DNA of 64,000 bases from Catonella morbi ATCC 51271 (lineage in GTDB: Bacteria > Bacillota > Clostridia > Lachnospirales > Lachnospiraceae), in NCBI RefSeq assembly GCF_000160035.2, contig NZ_KI535367.1:248001-312000 (forward strand), read 5' to 3'. The notes below the pieces were generated by a model. It made no database searches. It saw only the letters and a program-made list of their open reading frames with translations, and had not been told where the DNA came from. Positions within the stretch are counted from its first letter, which is position 1, and every line of letters begins with the position of its first letter. Of this stretch, positions 18,048 through 27,222 are shown piece by piece. The position numbers were made by a program, and so were the translations under genes.

Positions 18048-18080
18048 TTGCTATAAGCTTATAACCGGAGTTCATAGCAA
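18048..18080. promoter_or_regulatory. Candidate LysR operator between the regulator and leuC
   Basis: TTGCTAT (18048-18054) and ATAGCAA (18074-18080) form an inverted repeat. Overlapping the left arm is the 12-bp palindrome TATAAGCTTATA (18052-18063), which fits the T-N11-A style of LysR sites. A TATAAT at 18121-18126 is a probable leuC -10 box. Confidence 0.5.
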
Positions 18081-18159
18081 TTATATTTAATATGTATTTT
18101 TATTATACAATATGTCTTGATATAATACAAGAATACTTAGAATCGGAAAGGGGAATATT

Positions 18160-19425
18160 ATGGGAATGACAATGACTCAGAAAATCCTGGCTGATCATGC
18201 GGGATTAGAGAAGGTTCAGGCAGGAGAACTTATAGAAGTAGGGCTTGACATGGTGCTTGGAAATGATGTAACTGCGCCTGTAGCCATTAAAGAGTTATCC
18301 AAATTCAAGGACAACAAGGTCTTTGACAAGGATAAAATTGCGCTTGTTCCGGATCATTTTACTCCTAATAAAGACATTAAGTCGGCAGAGAACTGCAAAT
18401 GTATGCGTGACTATGCCATTTCCAATGATATAACCAATTACTTTGAAGTAGGCTGTATGGGGATAGAGCATGCCCTTCTTCCTGAGCAGGGTGTGGTTAC
18501 AGCCGGAGACTGTATAATCGGAGCAGACTCACATACCTGTACCTATGGGGCACTCGGAGCCTTTTCTACAGGTGTGGGAAGTACAGATATGGCAGCAGGT
18601 ATGGTAACAGGCAAGGCTTGGTTTAAGGTGCCTTCGGCCATTAAATTTGTTTTAACCGGTAAAATGAAGAAGTGGGTTAGCGGTAAGGATGTAATCCTCC
18701 ATATTATAGGTAAAATAGGAGTAGACGGTGCACTTTATAAGTCTATGGAGTTTACGGGGGACGGAATTAAGAATCTGACTATGGATGACAGGTTTACAAT
18801 AGCAAATATGGCTATAGAAGCCGGAGCCAAGAACGGAATCTTTCCTGTAGATGAGCTTACTCTAAACTATATCAAAGAACATTCTACCAAGCCGTACAAG
18901 GTGTATGAGGCTGATGAAGATGCCGTGTATGATGAAGTGATAGAAATAAATCTCTCAGAACTTGAGCCTACTGTAGCTTTTCCTCATCTCCCTGAAAATA
19001 CAAGAACTATCGGTGAAACAGGAGATATTAAAATAGATCAGGTAGTTATAGGTTCCTGTACCAACGGAAGAATATCGGATATAAGGGTTGCCGCAGAGGT
19101 AATGAAGGGGAAAAAGGTAGCACCGGGCATAAGAGTGATAGTAATTCCCGCTACTCAGGAAGTATACCTTACGTCTCTCAAGGAAGGTCTTATAACTACC
19201 TTTGTACAGGCAGGCTGTATAGTGAGCACCCCTACCTGCGGACCTTGTCTCGGAGGACATATGGGTGTACTTGCGGCGGGAGAACGGGCTGTGTCTACCA
19301 CCAACAGAAATTTTGTCGGACGTATGGGACATACCGAGAGTGAGGTATACCTTGCAAGTCCTGCAGTAGCGGCAGCAAGTGCAATTACAGGAAAAATAAG
19401 TTCACCTGAAGAACTTGGATTATAG
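18160..19425 (+). CDS. leuC: 3-isopropylmalate dehydratase large subunit
   Basis: The aconitase-family large subunit (421 residues) of the enzyme that isomerises 2- to 3-isopropylmalate in leucine synthesis. The iron-sulfur cluster cysteines are visible in VIGSCTNGR and in [11 protein letters not shown], and the substrate-site [15 protein letters not shown] is intact. The length matches the shorter archaeal-type LeuC found in Clostridia. Members of this subgroup can be hard to tell from homoaconitase by sequence alone. AAAGGGG precedes the ATG. leuD follows after 9 bp. leuA and leuB are not in the window. Confidence 0.93.
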   Translation: MGMTMTQKILADHAGLEKVQAGELIEVGLDMVLGNDVTAPVAIKELSKFKDNKVFDKDKIALVPDHFTPNKDIKSAENCKCMRDYAISNDITNYFEVGCMGIEHALLPEQGVVTAGDCIIGADSHTCTYGALGAFSTGVGSTDMAAGMVTGKAWFKVPSAIKFVLTGKMKKWVSGKDVILHIIGKIGVDGALYKSMEFTGDGIKNLTMDDRFTIANMAIEAGAKNGIFPVDELTLNYIKEHSTKPYKVYEADEDAVYDEVIEINLSELEPTVAFPHLPENTRTIGETGDIKIDQVVIGSCTNGRISDIRVAAEVMKGKKVAPGIRVIVIPATQEVYLTSLKEGLITTFVQAGCIVSTPTCGPCLGGHMGVLAAGERAVSTTNRNFVGRMGHTESEVYLASPAVAAASAITGKISSPEELGL

Positions 19426-19434
19426 GAGGGGATT

Positions 19435-19923
19435 ATGGAAGCAAGAGGCTTTGTTCATAAGTATGGAAATGATGTGGATACTGATGTAATTATCCCTGCA
19501 AGATACCTTAATACCTCGGATCCAAAGGAACTTGCGGAAAAATGTATGATAGACATAGATGCTGACTTTGTAAATAAGGTAAAGCCGGGTGATATTATGG
19601 TGGCAGGAGACAACTTTGGCTGTGGTTCTTCAAGGGAGCATGCACCGATAGCTATTAAGGCATCGGGAATAGCCTGTGTGATTGCAAAGACATTTGCAAG
19701 AATATTTTACAGAAATGCTATCAATATAGGGCTTCCTATCATTGAATGTGAAGAGGCGGCAGAAGCCATAGAAAATGGTGATGAGGTAGAGATAGATTTT
19801 GATACAGGTATAATTAAAGATTTGACTACCGGAGAAAGTTTCACGGGACAGGCTTTTCCGGAATTTATCAAGAAAATAATAAAACAGGGTGGACTGATTA
19901 ATTATATTAATTCAGAAAAATAG
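19435..19923 (+). CDS. leuD: 3-isopropylmalate dehydratase small subunit
   Basis: A 162-residue swivel-domain partner of LeuC. Family motifs [14 protein letters not shown] near the N terminus and [14 protein letters not shown] in the middle are intact, as is the following [18 protein letters not shown]. The short length is the archaeal/clostridial type that pairs with the 421-residue LeuC next door. AGGAGG lies immediately upstream, only 9 bp after the leuC stop, so the subunits are made from one transcript. Confidence 0.94.
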   Translation: MEARGFVHKYGNDVDTDVIIPARYLNTSDPKELAEKCMIDIDADFVNKVKPGDIMVAGDNFGCGSSREHAPIAIKASGIACVIAKTFARIFYRNAINIGLPIIECEEAAEAIENGDEVEIDFDTGIIKDLTTGESFTGQAFPEFIKKIIKQGGLINYINSEK

Positions 19924-19968
19924 ATTTTTGTTTAATAAGTAATTTTGAAAAAATTTTCTATTAAATGA

Positions 19969-20010
19969 AGAAAGCAGGAGCCGGTTAATAATCGCCTCCT
20001 GCTTTCTTTT
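19969..20010. terminator. Bidirectional terminator between leuD and upp
   Basis: The stem GAAAGCAGGAG pairs with CTCCTGCTTTC, with a CG pair inside and loop GTTAATAAT. It is followed by T-rich sequence on the plus strand and preceded by A-rich sequence for the minus strand. Confidence 0.88.
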
Positions 20011-20638
20011 ATTTTGTTCCGTATATTCTGTCGCCGGCATCACCAAGTCCCGGAAGGATGTATCCGTTTTCGTTAAGCTGTCTGTCTACTGCACCGATAT
20101 AAATATCAATATCAGGATGTGCCTCTTCAAGAGCTTTAACACCCTCAGGAGCAGCTATAAGGCAGAGAAAGCGGATGCTCTTTATGCCTCTGGCTTTAAG
20201 GCGGTTAATAGCGGCAATGGCGGAACCACCGGTGGCAAGCATAGGATCTACCACAAATATATCTCTTTCATCAGCGTCTTTAGGAAGCTTACAGAAATAT
20301 TCAACCGGCTCTAAGGTTTCTTCATTACGATACATACCTATATGTCCAACCTTGGCATTTGGTATGAGATTAAGAATTCCGTCTGCCATATGAAGCCCTG
20401 CGCGGAGAATAGGAACTATACAAAGTTTCTTGCCGGCTATTTCTTTAACAGTAGTCTTCTCTAATGGAGTCTCTATTTCTTTATCAGCAAGATGAAGCTC
20501 TCTGGTTGCCTCGTAGCATATAAGCATTGCTATCTCTGAAACCAAATCGCGGAATTCCTTTGTTGAAGTATCCTTAACACGCATAATTCCGATTTTATGC
20601 TGGATTAACGGGTGATTCATTACTGTAACTTTTGACAT
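20009..20638 (-). CDS. upp: Uracil phosphoribosyltransferase
   Basis: A 209-residue type I phosphoribosyltransferase that makes UMP from uracil and PRPP in pyrimidine salvage. The PRPP loop is [10 protein letters not shown], and the C-terminal uracil-binding segment is [18 protein letters not shown]. The length is the family norm. AGGAGG is seven bases before the ATG. It is monocistronic between leuCD (convergent) and a repeat-bearing spacer. Confidence 0.97.
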   Translation of the reverse strand: MSKVTVMNHPLIQHKIGIMRVKDTSTKEFRDLVSEIAMLICYEATRELHLADKEIETPLEKTTVKEIAGKKLCIVPILRAGLHMADGILNLIPNAKVGHIGMYRNEETLEPVEYFCKLPKDADERDIFVVDPMLATGGSAIAAINRLKARGIKSIRFLCLIAAPEGVKALEEAHPDIDIYIGAVDRQLNENGYILPGLGDAGDRIYGTK

Positions 20639-20980
20639 AATATCCTCCTAAATCAACTGTAACTTTATTTACAACTATCCCATAAATTTTAATGCAATTT
20701 CAGAATAATTACAAGAGAAAATAAAAAAGTGTATGCTTGCACACTCTTTGAGCGCGAGCGGGGAGTAAGGCAAACTTCCCTGCCTCGTGCAGTGCTGTAA
20801 GGCAAACTTTCCTGCTGCGAGCTCTGCCTCCCTCAGAGAGATTTTTTTAATAGGAAATATTGGAGAAATTTCCTATTAAAAAAGGAGTCAATACAGACTC
20901 CTTCTAGAATTATTTCTTATTCACTTGTCAGACTGTTACCCTGTAACTTAGGAAACTATCTGTCTACGGTTACGTTTATT
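20639..20980. other. Gene-free spacer holding a dispersed repeat copy
   Basis: No credible gene. It contains the upp ribosome site at its left edge, the minus-strand repeat copy at 20723-20884, and a run rich in short palindromes up to the rhodanese stop codon. Confidence 0.7.
20723..20884 (-). repeat. Dispersed intergenic repeat, copy 1 (with internal duplication)
   Basis: Read on the minus strand it starts with the TAATAGGAAATTTC hairpin, then ATCTCTCTGAGGGA, a GC-rich core and a terminal GTGTGCAAGCATACAC hairpin with a T-run. The conserved core GGGAAGTTTGCCTT appears twice (complement of 20767-20780, and of 20799-20812 with one change), so the core has been duplicated. Relative to transcription it follows the rhodanese gene, which is also on the minus strand. 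Confidence 0.8.
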
Positions 20981-21499
20981 TTACTTTACAGGCTTAAGAG
21001 CTCCATCAATTTCAGCAAGTGCCTTAGCACCGCCTTCTACAGTAAAGATTTTGCTCTTATCAATACCGGCTTCAACTAAAATCTTAGTTGTCTTCTCAGC
21101 GCCTCTCTTGCCTGAGTTACATACGATGTAGATATTCTTTCCGTCATTGAGTTTAGAAGTAGCGTACTCTTTCATAGCTGCTTCAAGGGAAGTATCCTCA
21201 AGTGGGAAGATTGGCTGCCACTCGGAACCCTCGATAGCACCCTTCTTATAGTTAGCTTCTTCTCTTACGTCAAGGATGTGGCTGTCTGTAACCTTTAATA
21301 CTTCCTCAGCTGAAATGTACTGATACTCTGTTGTTGAAGCAGTGCTTGCAGCAGAAGCAGTACTCTTGGTGCTTGCAGCAGAAGCAGTTGACTTACTTGC
21401 AGTTGTATCCTCTTTCTTGCCACAGCCGGTTACAAGAGCTGTTGAACCTACAGTAAGAGTAAGAGCTGCTAATAAAGCTATAATTCTTGTTTTTTTCAT
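20981..21499 (-). CDS. Rhodanese-domain lipoprotein
   Basis: A predicted lipoprotein of 172 residues. A signal peptide ends in the lipobox LVTGC (Cys26), then comes a repetitive Ser/Thr/Ala linker (STASAAS and similar), then one rhodanese domain from about residue 58. The active-site loop CNSGKRG (Cys127) is present, so it should be catalytically competent as a sulfurtransferase or thiol carrier on the outer face of the membrane. The start at 21499 is chosen because AGGAG lies eight bases upstream; an upstream in-frame ATG at 21553 would bury the signal peptide. No partner gene is adjacent; it lies upstream of, and divergent from, pflB. Confidence 0.9.
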   Translation of the reverse strand: MKKTRIIALLAALTLTVGSTALVTGCGKKEDTTASKSTASAASTKSTASAASTASTTEYQYISAEEVLKVTDSHILDVREEANYKKGAIEGSEWQPIFPLEDTSLEAAMKEYATSKLNDGKNIYIVCNSGKRGAEKTTKILVEAGIDKSKIFTVEGGAKALAEIDGALKPVK

Positions 21500-21894
21500 T
21501 GCATAATCTCCTTCACTTTTATTACAAATTTCGACAGTAACTATGAATAACATAAAAGATGATAAAAGTCAAATAGAAAAAAACAATATAAAAGTTTATT
21601 CATAGACAAACATTATAAATATGGAAGATTTACCTTATAATGATTTTGTAAACTGATGAAAATATTTACAGTAATATACCGTATTATATGTAATAAATTT
21701 ATGGAATAAACTATGTTAAAAATATAACATTGTACTCAAAAAAGTACAATTTAAGCGCGTTTGAAGCGTTTTTTTGTACTAAAAGATAAACATTATCAAA
21801 ATTAGTTGACATTAGATTGTGTGTAATTTATATTGTATTTCAAGAAGTAAAAAAATAGTTAACAAAGCTTAATTTAACTAAGTGAAAGAGGTTA
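21500..21894. other. Regulatory spacer between the rhodanese gene and pflB
   Basis: An AT-rich, gene-free stretch. It holds an inverted repeat ATTGTAC (21729-21735) / GTACAAT (21744-21750), a third TTGTACT half-site at 21774-21780, a GATAA/TTATC dyad at 21785-21797 and the pfl promoter. This is a well-furnished control region for the fermentation operon. Confidence 0.6.
21806..21834 (+). promoter_or_regulatory. pfl operon promoter
   Basis: TTGACA (21806-21811), a 17-bp spacer and TATATT (21829-21834). The GATAA-ACA-TTATC dyad and the TTGTAC repeats lie just upstream and are candidate regulator sites. Confidence 0.75.
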
Positions 21895-23985
21895 ATGATG
21901 AGAGAAGAATGGACAGGCTTTACCCCGGGTATCTGGGAGAAAGAAATCAATGTACGTGATTTTATTCAGAAAAACTACACCCCATATGAAGGCGATGACG
22001 CCTTCCTTGCAGGCCCTACAAAGAGGACTGAAGAGCTTTGGGCGCAGGTAATGGATCTTACTATGAAAGAGCGTGCCAAGGGCGGAGTTCTTGATATGGA
22101 TACCAAGATTGTATCAACAATTACTTCACATGGTCCTGCATATCTTGATAAGGATAAGGAGACCATAGTAGGTTTTCAGACAGATGTACCTTTTAAGCGT
22201 TCACTTCAGGTAAACGGTGGTCTTAAAATGGCTGTAAAGGCTTGTGAGAGCAATGGCTATGAGGTTGATCCGCAGATAGTTGAATTCTATTCAAAATACA
22301 GAAAGACACATAATGATGGTGTGTTTGACGCATATACAGCAGAGATGAGAGCTTGCCGCAGCAGTCATATTATCACAGGTCTTCCTGATGCTTACGGCAG
22401 AGGACGTATCATAGGTGACTATAGAAGAGTTGCTCTTTACGGTGTTGACAGACTTATCGAAGAAAAGAAAAAAGAAAAAGAAACAACAAGATCTACCATG
22501 TATTCCAATATAACCAGACTTCGCGAGGAGCTTTCAGAGCAGATTAAGGCTCTTAATGAACTTAAGGAGCTTGGTAAGATTTACGGTTTTGATATTTCAG
22601 GACCTGCGCATGATACAAAAGAGGCTGTTCAGTGGCTCTATCTTGCTTATCTTGCAGCAGTTAAGGAGCAGAATGGTGCGGCAATGAGTCTTGGCCGTAC
22701 ATCTACCTTCCTCGATATATATGCTGAGCGTGACCTTAAGGCAGGCAAGTATACTGAGGAAGAAATTCAGGAATTCATCGACCACTTTGTAATGAAGCTT
22801 CGTTGTGTTAAGTTTGCAAGAACACCTGATTATAATGAGATATTCTCTGGAGATCCTACCTGGGTAACAGAGTCAATCGCAGGCATGGGTATAGACGGAA
22901 GAACCATGGTTACAAAGATGAGTTTCAGATATCTTCACACTCTTTCTAACCTTGGTACTTCACCTGAGCCAAACCTTACAGTGCTTTGGTCAACAAGACT
23001 TCCTGAAAACTTTAAGAGATTCTGTGCTAAGACTTCTATCCAGTCATCTTCAATTCAGTATGAGAATGATGACCTTATGAGGGTAACACATGGTGATGAC
23101 TATGCTATTGCGTGCTGCGTATCCTCTATGAGACTTGGTAAGGAAATGCAGTTCTTCGGAGCAAGAGCAAACCTTGCTAAGTGTCTCCTTTACGCAATAA
23201 ACGGTGGTGCTGATGAGGTTAGCGGTAAGCAGGTTGGACCTAAATTCCGTCCTATTACAGGTGATTACCTTGAGTATGATGAGGTTTGGGAGAAGTTCAA
23301 CGACATGATGGAATGGCTTGCGGGAGTATATGTAAATTCTCTTAACATCATTCACTATATGCACGATAAGTATTGCTATGAGAGAATTCAGATGGCTCTT
23401 CATGATAAGAATGTACATAGATGGTTTGCAACCGGTATAGCAGGTCTTTCAGTTGTTGCAGATTCACTTTCAGCTATCAAGTATGCTAAGGTTAAGATTA
23501 TCCGTAATGAGGCAGGACTTGCAGTTGACTATCAGGTAGAGGGAGATTTCCCTAAATATGGTAACGATGATGATAGGGTAGACTCTATTGCTTATGATGT
23601 AGTAGATATATTTATGGGCTATATTAAGCGTAACCATACCTATCGTGACAGTGTACCTACAACTTCTATCCTTACAATTACCTCAAATGTAGTTTATGGA
23701 CGTGCAACAGGCTCAACCCCTGACGGACGTAAGAAGGGGGAGGCTTTCGCTCCGGGTGCAAACCCAATGCACAGACGTGATACTCACGGAGCTATGGCAA
23801 GTCTCAGTTCAGTAAGTAAGCTTCCTTTTAAGGATGCACAGGACGGTATCTCCAATACCTTCTCTATTATTCCTGATGCACTTGGTAAGGGAGATAAGGT
23901 ATTCTTCGGAGATTCGATTGAATTTGATAATAAATTCAACTGTGCTTGCGAAGAGCCTAATGTTACTATTCCTGAGGGAGAATAA
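21895..23985 (+). CDS. pflB: Pyruvate formate-lyase core subunit lacking the glycyl-radical domain
   Basis: A 696-residue formate C-acetyltransferase core; the enzyme converts pyruvate and CoA to acetyl-CoA and formate. The catalytic pair Cys407-Cys408 ([10 protein letters not shown]) is present, and the sequence follows PFL through [22 protein letters not shown] and [15 protein letters not shown]. It then departs from the family: instead of continuing into the glycyl-radical domain it ends with a distinct tail ([18 protein letters not shown]). The usual enzyme is about 740-760 residues. The missing domain is encoded separately 104 bp downstream. No frameshift explains this, because the downstream gene contains the whole domain with its own start. 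AAAGAGG precedes the ATG. Confidence 0.95.
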   Translation: MMREEWTGFTPGIWEKEINVRDFIQKNYTPYEGDDAFLAGPTKRTEELWAQVMDLTMKERAKGGVLDMDTKIVSTITSHGPAYLDKDKETIVGFQTDVPFKRSLQVNGGLKMAVKACESNGYEVDPQIVEFYSKYRKTHNDGVFDAYTAEMRACRSSHIITGLPDAYGRGRIIGDYRRVALYGVDRLIEEKKKEKETTRSTMYSNITRLREELSEQIKALNELKELGKIYGFDISGPAHDTKEAVQWLYLAYLAAVKEQNGAAMSLGRTSTFLDIYAERDLKAGKYTEEEIQEFIDHFVMKLRCVKFARTPDYNEIFSGDPTWVTESIAGMGIDGRTMVTKMSFRYLHTLSNLGTSPEPNLTVLWSTRLPENFKRFCAKTSIQSSSIQYENDDLMRVTHGDDYAIACCVSSMRLGKEMQFFGARANLAKCLLYAINGGADEVSGKQVGPKFRPITGDYLEYDEVWEKFNDMMEWLAGVYVNSLNIIHYMHDKYCYERIQMALHDKNVHRWFATGIAGLSVVADSLSAIKYAKVKIIRNEAGLAVDYQVEGDFPKYGNDDDRVDSIAYDVVDIFMGYIKRNHTYRDSVPTTSILTITSNVVYGRATGSTPDGRKKGEAFAPGANPMHRRDTHGAMASLSSVSKLPFKDAQDGISNTFSIIPDALGKGDKVFFGDSIEFDNKFNCACEEPNVTIPEGE

Positions 23986-24089
23986 AGCAATCTGTCAGGT
24001 ACTTAGGTATCTGTTGATGAATAAAAAAATAACAAATTAATCAGATAATGATCTGTAAAAGTACAGACAAATTTGAAAGGAGAATTATT

Positions 24090-24332
24090 ATGTCAGTTAG
24101 TGAAGCTCAGATCGACAACCTTGTAAACCTTATTGACGGTTATGCAGAAAAGGGTGGACATCACCTCAATGTTAACGTATTCACAAAGGATACTCTTCTT
24201 GATGCGCAGGCTCATCCTGAGAAATATCCACAGCTTACGGTTCGTGTATCCGGCTATGCGGTAAACTTTGTAAAGCTTACAAAAGAGCAGCAGGATGAAG
24301 TTATTTCAAGAACTTTCCACGAAGGTGTATAA
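24090..24332 (+). CDS. Stand-alone glycyl-radical domain protein, partner of the PFL core
   Basis: An 80-residue protein equal to the C-terminal domain of pyruvate formate-lyase. It opens with a helix ([23 protein letters not shown] cut to its core [14 protein letters not shown]), then [31 protein letters not shown] with the radical glycine at Gly55 (split motif RVSGYAV), and ends [16 protein letters not shown] seven bases upstream fixes the start at 24090; an ATG at 24048 in the same frame lacks a ribosome site. It resembles GrcA/YfiD of enterobacteria, which repairs oxygen-cut PFL. Here, however, the core gene itself has no such domain, so this protein should be an obligatory subunit rather than a spare part. 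Confidence 0.92.
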   Translation: MSVSEAQIDNLVNLIDGYAEKGGHHLNVNVFTKDTLLDAQAHPEKYPQLTVRVSGYAVNFVKLTKEQQDEVISRTFHEGV

Positions 24333-24360
24333 GTATAATAAAATTCAGGTAAAATCTATG

Positions 24361-24400
24361 GCTGTCGCATTAAAATATTTTGGTGTGACAGCATTTTTTA
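24361..24400 (+). terminator. Terminator after the glycyl-radical gene
   Basis: GCTGTC (24361-24366) pairs with GACAGC (24387-24392), with an inner AAAATATTTT palindrome, followed by ATTTTTTATTT. The opening GGCTGTCGCATT is shared with the terminator after leuS, and in both places a dispersed repeat copy follows directly. Confidence 0.8.
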
Positions 24401-24401
24401 T

Positions 24402-24530
24402 TTAATAGGAAATTTCTTCGAAATTTCCTATTAAATAAAAATCTCTCCGAGGGATGCGCAGCTCGCGGTAGGGAAGTTTGCCTTGCGGCACCGCTCGCAC
24501 GCGAAGTGTGTGCAAGCACACACTTTTTTA
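24402..24530 (+). repeat. Dispersed intergenic repeat, copy 2
   Basis: The best-preserved copy: a perfect hairpin AATAGGAAATTTC/GAAATTTCCTATT, then ATCTCTCCGAGGGATGCGCA, GCTCGCGG, core GGGAAGTTTGCCTT (24471-24484), GCGGCACCGCTCG, and a terminal hairpin GTGTGTGCAAGCACACAC followed by T6. It lies between the glycyl-radical gene and pflA, on the same strand as both. Confidence 0.85.
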
Positions 24531-24616
24531 ATCAAAATATTTACGAAATACCTTATTTTATTGTATAATGCAGATTAATAACCTATGTGTTGATATTTGT
24601 TCTATTGGAGAAAAAT

Positions 24617-25447
24617 ATGGAAAATGAAGAGATTAAAGGCAGGGTACATTCTATAGAAACTTTCGGTACGGTAGACGGACCGGGAACAAGATATGTAATT
24701 TTCTTAAAGGGATGTCCCATGCGCTGTAAATACTGCCACAATCCGGATACCTGGGAATTTGCGGGCGGCACGGAAATGACATTGGATGAAATATTTGCGG
24801 GCTATTACTCTAAGAAAGAATTCTACAGAAAGGGCGGAATAACCTGTACGGGCGGAGAACCTTTAGGGCAGCTTAAGTTTGTAACAGCTTTATTTAAGAG
24901 GGCTAAAGATGAGGGAATACATACCTGCTTAGATACTTCCGGAATATATTATCCACTAAAGCCTGCTAACAATGGTAAGACTGAGGAGGAATACTTAAAC
25001 AGCGGAGCCTATAAGAGTTATGAGAGGCGATTGGCTGAATTTGAAGAGCTGTTTAAGGTGACAGATTTAGTCCTTTTGGATATAAAACATTCAGATCCTG
25101 AAGGACATAAGGAACTTACTGCCAATCCGATTGAACCGGTTTTAGCTTTTGCAAAGGCTCTTGAAGCACATAATATACCTGTATCAATAAGACACGTAGT
25201 TGTACCGGGCATAACTTTCACAAAGAAGGAGCTTCGCGGTATAGGAGAGATTATGGCAGGACTGTCAAATGTAGTAGGACTTGAAGTTCTACCTTATCAT
25301 ACAATGGGAGTAAACAAGTATAAAGAACTCGGGATGGAATATCCACTTGAAGGAGTTCCAAGTTTAACAAAAGAAGAAGCTGCTGCGGCAAAGGCTGTTA
25401 TTTTACAGGCTATGCAGGAAAAAAGAAAACATGATGGTGGGATTTAA
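24617..25447 (+). CDS. pflA: Pyruvate formate-lyase activating enzyme (radical SAM)
   Basis: A 276-residue radical S-adenosylmethionine enzyme that installs the glycyl radical on PFL. The cluster motif CxxxCxxC is Cys33, Cys37 and Cys40 (GCPMRCKYCHNPDTW), preceded by the family signature SIETFGTVDGPGTRYV. A GGEPL motif follows. A segment near residues 118-140 (LKPANNGKTEEEY) looks like an insert relative to the E. coli enzyme. The ATG at 24617 has GGAG six bases upstream. Its position after the core and glycyl-radical genes indicates that it acts on the separate domain protein. Confidence 0.95.
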   Translation: MENEEIKGRVHSIETFGTVDGPGTRYVIFLKGCPMRCKYCHNPDTWEFAGGTEMTLDEIFAGYYSKKEFYRKGGITCTGGEPLGQLKFVTALFKRAKDEGIHTCLDTSGIYYPLKPANNGKTEEEYLNSGAYKSYERRLAEFEELFKVTDLVLLDIKHSDPEGHKELTANPIEPVLAFAKALEAHNIPVSIRHVVVPGITFTKKELRGIGEIMAGLSNVVGLEVLPYHTMGVNKYKELGMEYPLEGVPSLTKEEAAAAKAVILQAMQEKRKHDGGI

Positions 25448-25470
25448 TTCACAGCCATCATGTTTTCTTT
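25425..25470 (+). terminator. pflA terminator overlapping the stop codon
   Basis: AGAAAACATGATGG (25425-25438, inside the end of pflA) pairs with CCATCATGTTTTCT (25455-25468), followed by T-rich sequence. Confidence 0.85.
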
Positions 25471-25472
25471 AT

Positions 25473-25547
25473 CAGTGAATTTCTCTGAATTATCCGATAT
25501 AAAATCTTACCGAGTAACAGGCATTTTGTGGTAAGGAAATTTGCCTA
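25473..25547 (+). repeat. Degenerate copy of the dispersed intergenic repeat
   Basis: The order of blocks is retained in decayed form: AATTTCTCTGAATT, AAAATCTTACCGAG, then GGTAAGGAAATTTGCCTAG at the right edge against the intact GGTAGGGAAGTTTGCCTTG. It lies after pflA and runs into the stop codon of the convergent MATE gene. Confidence 0.5.
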
Positions 25548-26915
25548 GTCTTCTTTGAATTTGTCTTTAAATTTCCTTGTTACTATATAATAACAAATCA
25601 AATGGGATAGAAATGTAATAGTCCAGGTTACAGGGTAGGAGATAAATAATATTTGAAGAGTTCTATAATGTGCAAATATAGTGTATATCCATACTATTCT
25701 GAGCCCGCAGGCTCCTATCAGTGAAACTATCATAGGAAGGATGGAATAACCTATACCACGCATAGCACCTACCATTACGTCCATAAGTCCGCATAAAAAA
25801 TACATTGTACAAATTATGGAAAGCCTTATAAGCCCTTCCTTTATTACTTCAGGCTCGCTGTTGTAGGCAGAAAGCAGGTATTTTCCGAATAAATAAGCCG
25901 AGTTGCCAAGTACAAGTCCGGTTATAGTAACCATTATAATACAATTTATAAGAACCATTTTTATACGTTTAAATTTCCCTGCACCAAAGTTCTGGCTGGT
26001 AAAGCTTATACAGGTTTGGTGTAAGGAGTTCATAGATACATACACAAAACCCTCTATATTACTTGCAGCTGTATTTCCTGCCATAACTGTGGAACCAAAT
26101 GAGTTGACAGAAGACTGTATCAGCACATTTGATATTGAGAAGATACAGCTTTGCAGCCCTGCGGGAAGTCCAATTTTCATTATATCGGTACATTTATCAG
26201 TCGTAATTTTAATTTTATTCAGATAGAGCCTGATTGCTCCTGTTTCGTGCTTTAAGCAGAGTATTATAAGAGTACAGGATACAGCTTGGGCGATAACGGT
26301 TGCAATAGCTACGCCTGCAACACCTAAGTGAAATACGGTAACTAATAATAGATTGAGAATTACATTGACAACACCTGCCACAGTCAGGTAGTAAAGCGGA
26401 CGCTTTGTATCCCCAACAGCCCTAAGTATGGCGGCTCCAAAGTTAAGAACAAGGCTTAACGGCATACCTAAGAAAATAATTTTCATATAAAGTGTGGATT
26501 GATCTATAACATCTTCCGGAGTAGCCATCATCTCAAGCAGTGGTTTTGTGACAAAAATTCCTGCAAAGAGAAGGATGATACCGCCAACTATTCCAAGCGC
26601 GATTGAAGTATGTACGGTTTCAGAAACGGATTTATTATCTTTAGCACCCTGATATCTGGCTACAAGCACATTGGTTCCTATAGCCAAGCCCATAAAAAGG
26701 CTGATTAGCATATTGATAAGAGCTCCGGTAGAGCCTACTGCAGCAAGGGCGGTTTTTCCGGAGAATCTCCCTACAACTATGACATCTGCAGTATTGAAAA
26801 GTAACTGGAGTACTGCTGACAGCATTACAGGGATAGTGAAGCTGATTATTTTGGATGTAAGCGGTCCTTCTGTCATATCCATTCTATAAGATTGATTTAA
26901 ATGTTTTTTCATCAT
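25545..26915 (-). CDS. MATE-family multidrug/organic cation efflux protein
   Basis: A polytopic membrane protein of 456 residues with the 12-helix MATE pattern. The N-terminal repeat includes MLSAVLQLLFNTADVIVVGRF and GTNVLVARYQGAKD; the mid-protein has FGAAILRAVGDTKRPL, typical of the family. MATE proteins export drugs or metabolites using Na+ or H+ gradients; the substrate is not predictable here. The start is set at the ATGATG at 26915 because GGGAG lies just before it; longer in-frame starts would add an improbable Tyr/Ile-rich leader. Confidence 0.92.
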   Translation of the reverse strand: MMKKHLNQSYRMDMTEGPLTSKIISFTIPVMLSAVLQLLFNTADVIVVGRFSGKTALAAVGSTGALINMLISLFMGLAIGTNVLVARYQGAKDNKSVSETVHTSIALGIVGGIILLFAGIFVTKPLLEMMATPEDVIDQSTLYMKIIFLGMPLSLVLNFGAAILRAVGDTKRPLYYLTVAGVVNVILNLLLVTVFHLGVAGVAIATVIAQAVSCTLIILCLKHETGAIRLYLNKIKITTDKCTDIMKIGLPAGLQSCIFSISNVLIQSSVNSFGSTVMAGNTAASNIEGFVYVSMNSLHQTCISFTSQNFGAGKFKRIKMVLINCIIMVTITGLVLGNSAYLFGKYLLSAYNSEPEVIKEGLIRLSIICTMYFLCGLMDVMVGAMRGIGYSILPMIVSLIGACGLRIVWIYTIFAHYRTLQILFISYPVTWTITFLSHLICYYIVTRKFKDKFKED

Positions 26916-27026
26916 ATTGTCTCCCATATAGTCAGATAAGGTATGTGAAATATAATAGTGGTAATAAATAATAATAGTACAGTCTATGGTTAATGTCAAA
27001 GGCTAACTGAAAAATATCGGTTTTTA

Positions 27027-27055
27027 TTGATTATTTATCCGGATTGTTATATACT
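27027..27055 (+). promoter_or_regulatory. Orphan promoter, near-duplicate of the PilZ-gene promoter
   Basis: TTGATT, a 17-bp spacer and TATACT. Over 29 bp it differs at only three positions from 37504-37532, which drives the PilZ gene. This copy points rightwards but has no plus-strand gene behind it; it faces the end of a minus-strand gene. Confidence 0.7.
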
Positions 27056-27082
27056 CCCGGCTTCGACACTTAAAAAATGACA

Positions 27083-27123
27083 AAGTGGCGGTAACCCTTG
27101 TATTAACAGGTTTTCCGCCACTT
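27083..27123 (-). terminator. Terminator of the beta-mannosidase gene
   Basis: AAGTGGCGG (27083-27091) pairs with CCGCCACTT (27115-27123), with partial pairing of AACC and GGTT inside. On the minus strand the stem is followed by TTGTCATTTTTTAAG. Confidence 0.8.
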
Positions 27124-27222
27124 CTTAAATCTGAAAAAATGTTGTATGGAAATGCTGCTTCAGAATATTTCTGATTTTTTACCTGCGTATCTGCGAAAAC
27201 TGCATATCAGCCTCAGTGCGAT

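Larger units (their letters stand above)
26916..27222. other. Left boundary region of the mannoside island
   Basis: No gene. It contains the MATE upstream region, an orphan promoter copy at 27027-27055 and the terminator of the island's glycosidase gene at 27083-27123. Confidence 0.6.

Noticed and set aside
21840-21880. Rex operator before pflB
   Set aside because: Only a TTAACAA half-site is visible (in ATAGTTAACAAAG); the matching half is too poor to call.
23986-24089. Sequencing frameshift joining pflB and the glycyl-radical gene
   Set aside because: The 80-aa gene already contains the complete domain including the preceding linker helix, has AAAGGAG and an ATG, and the gap of 104 bp has stops in frame; no single-base change restores a normal PFL.
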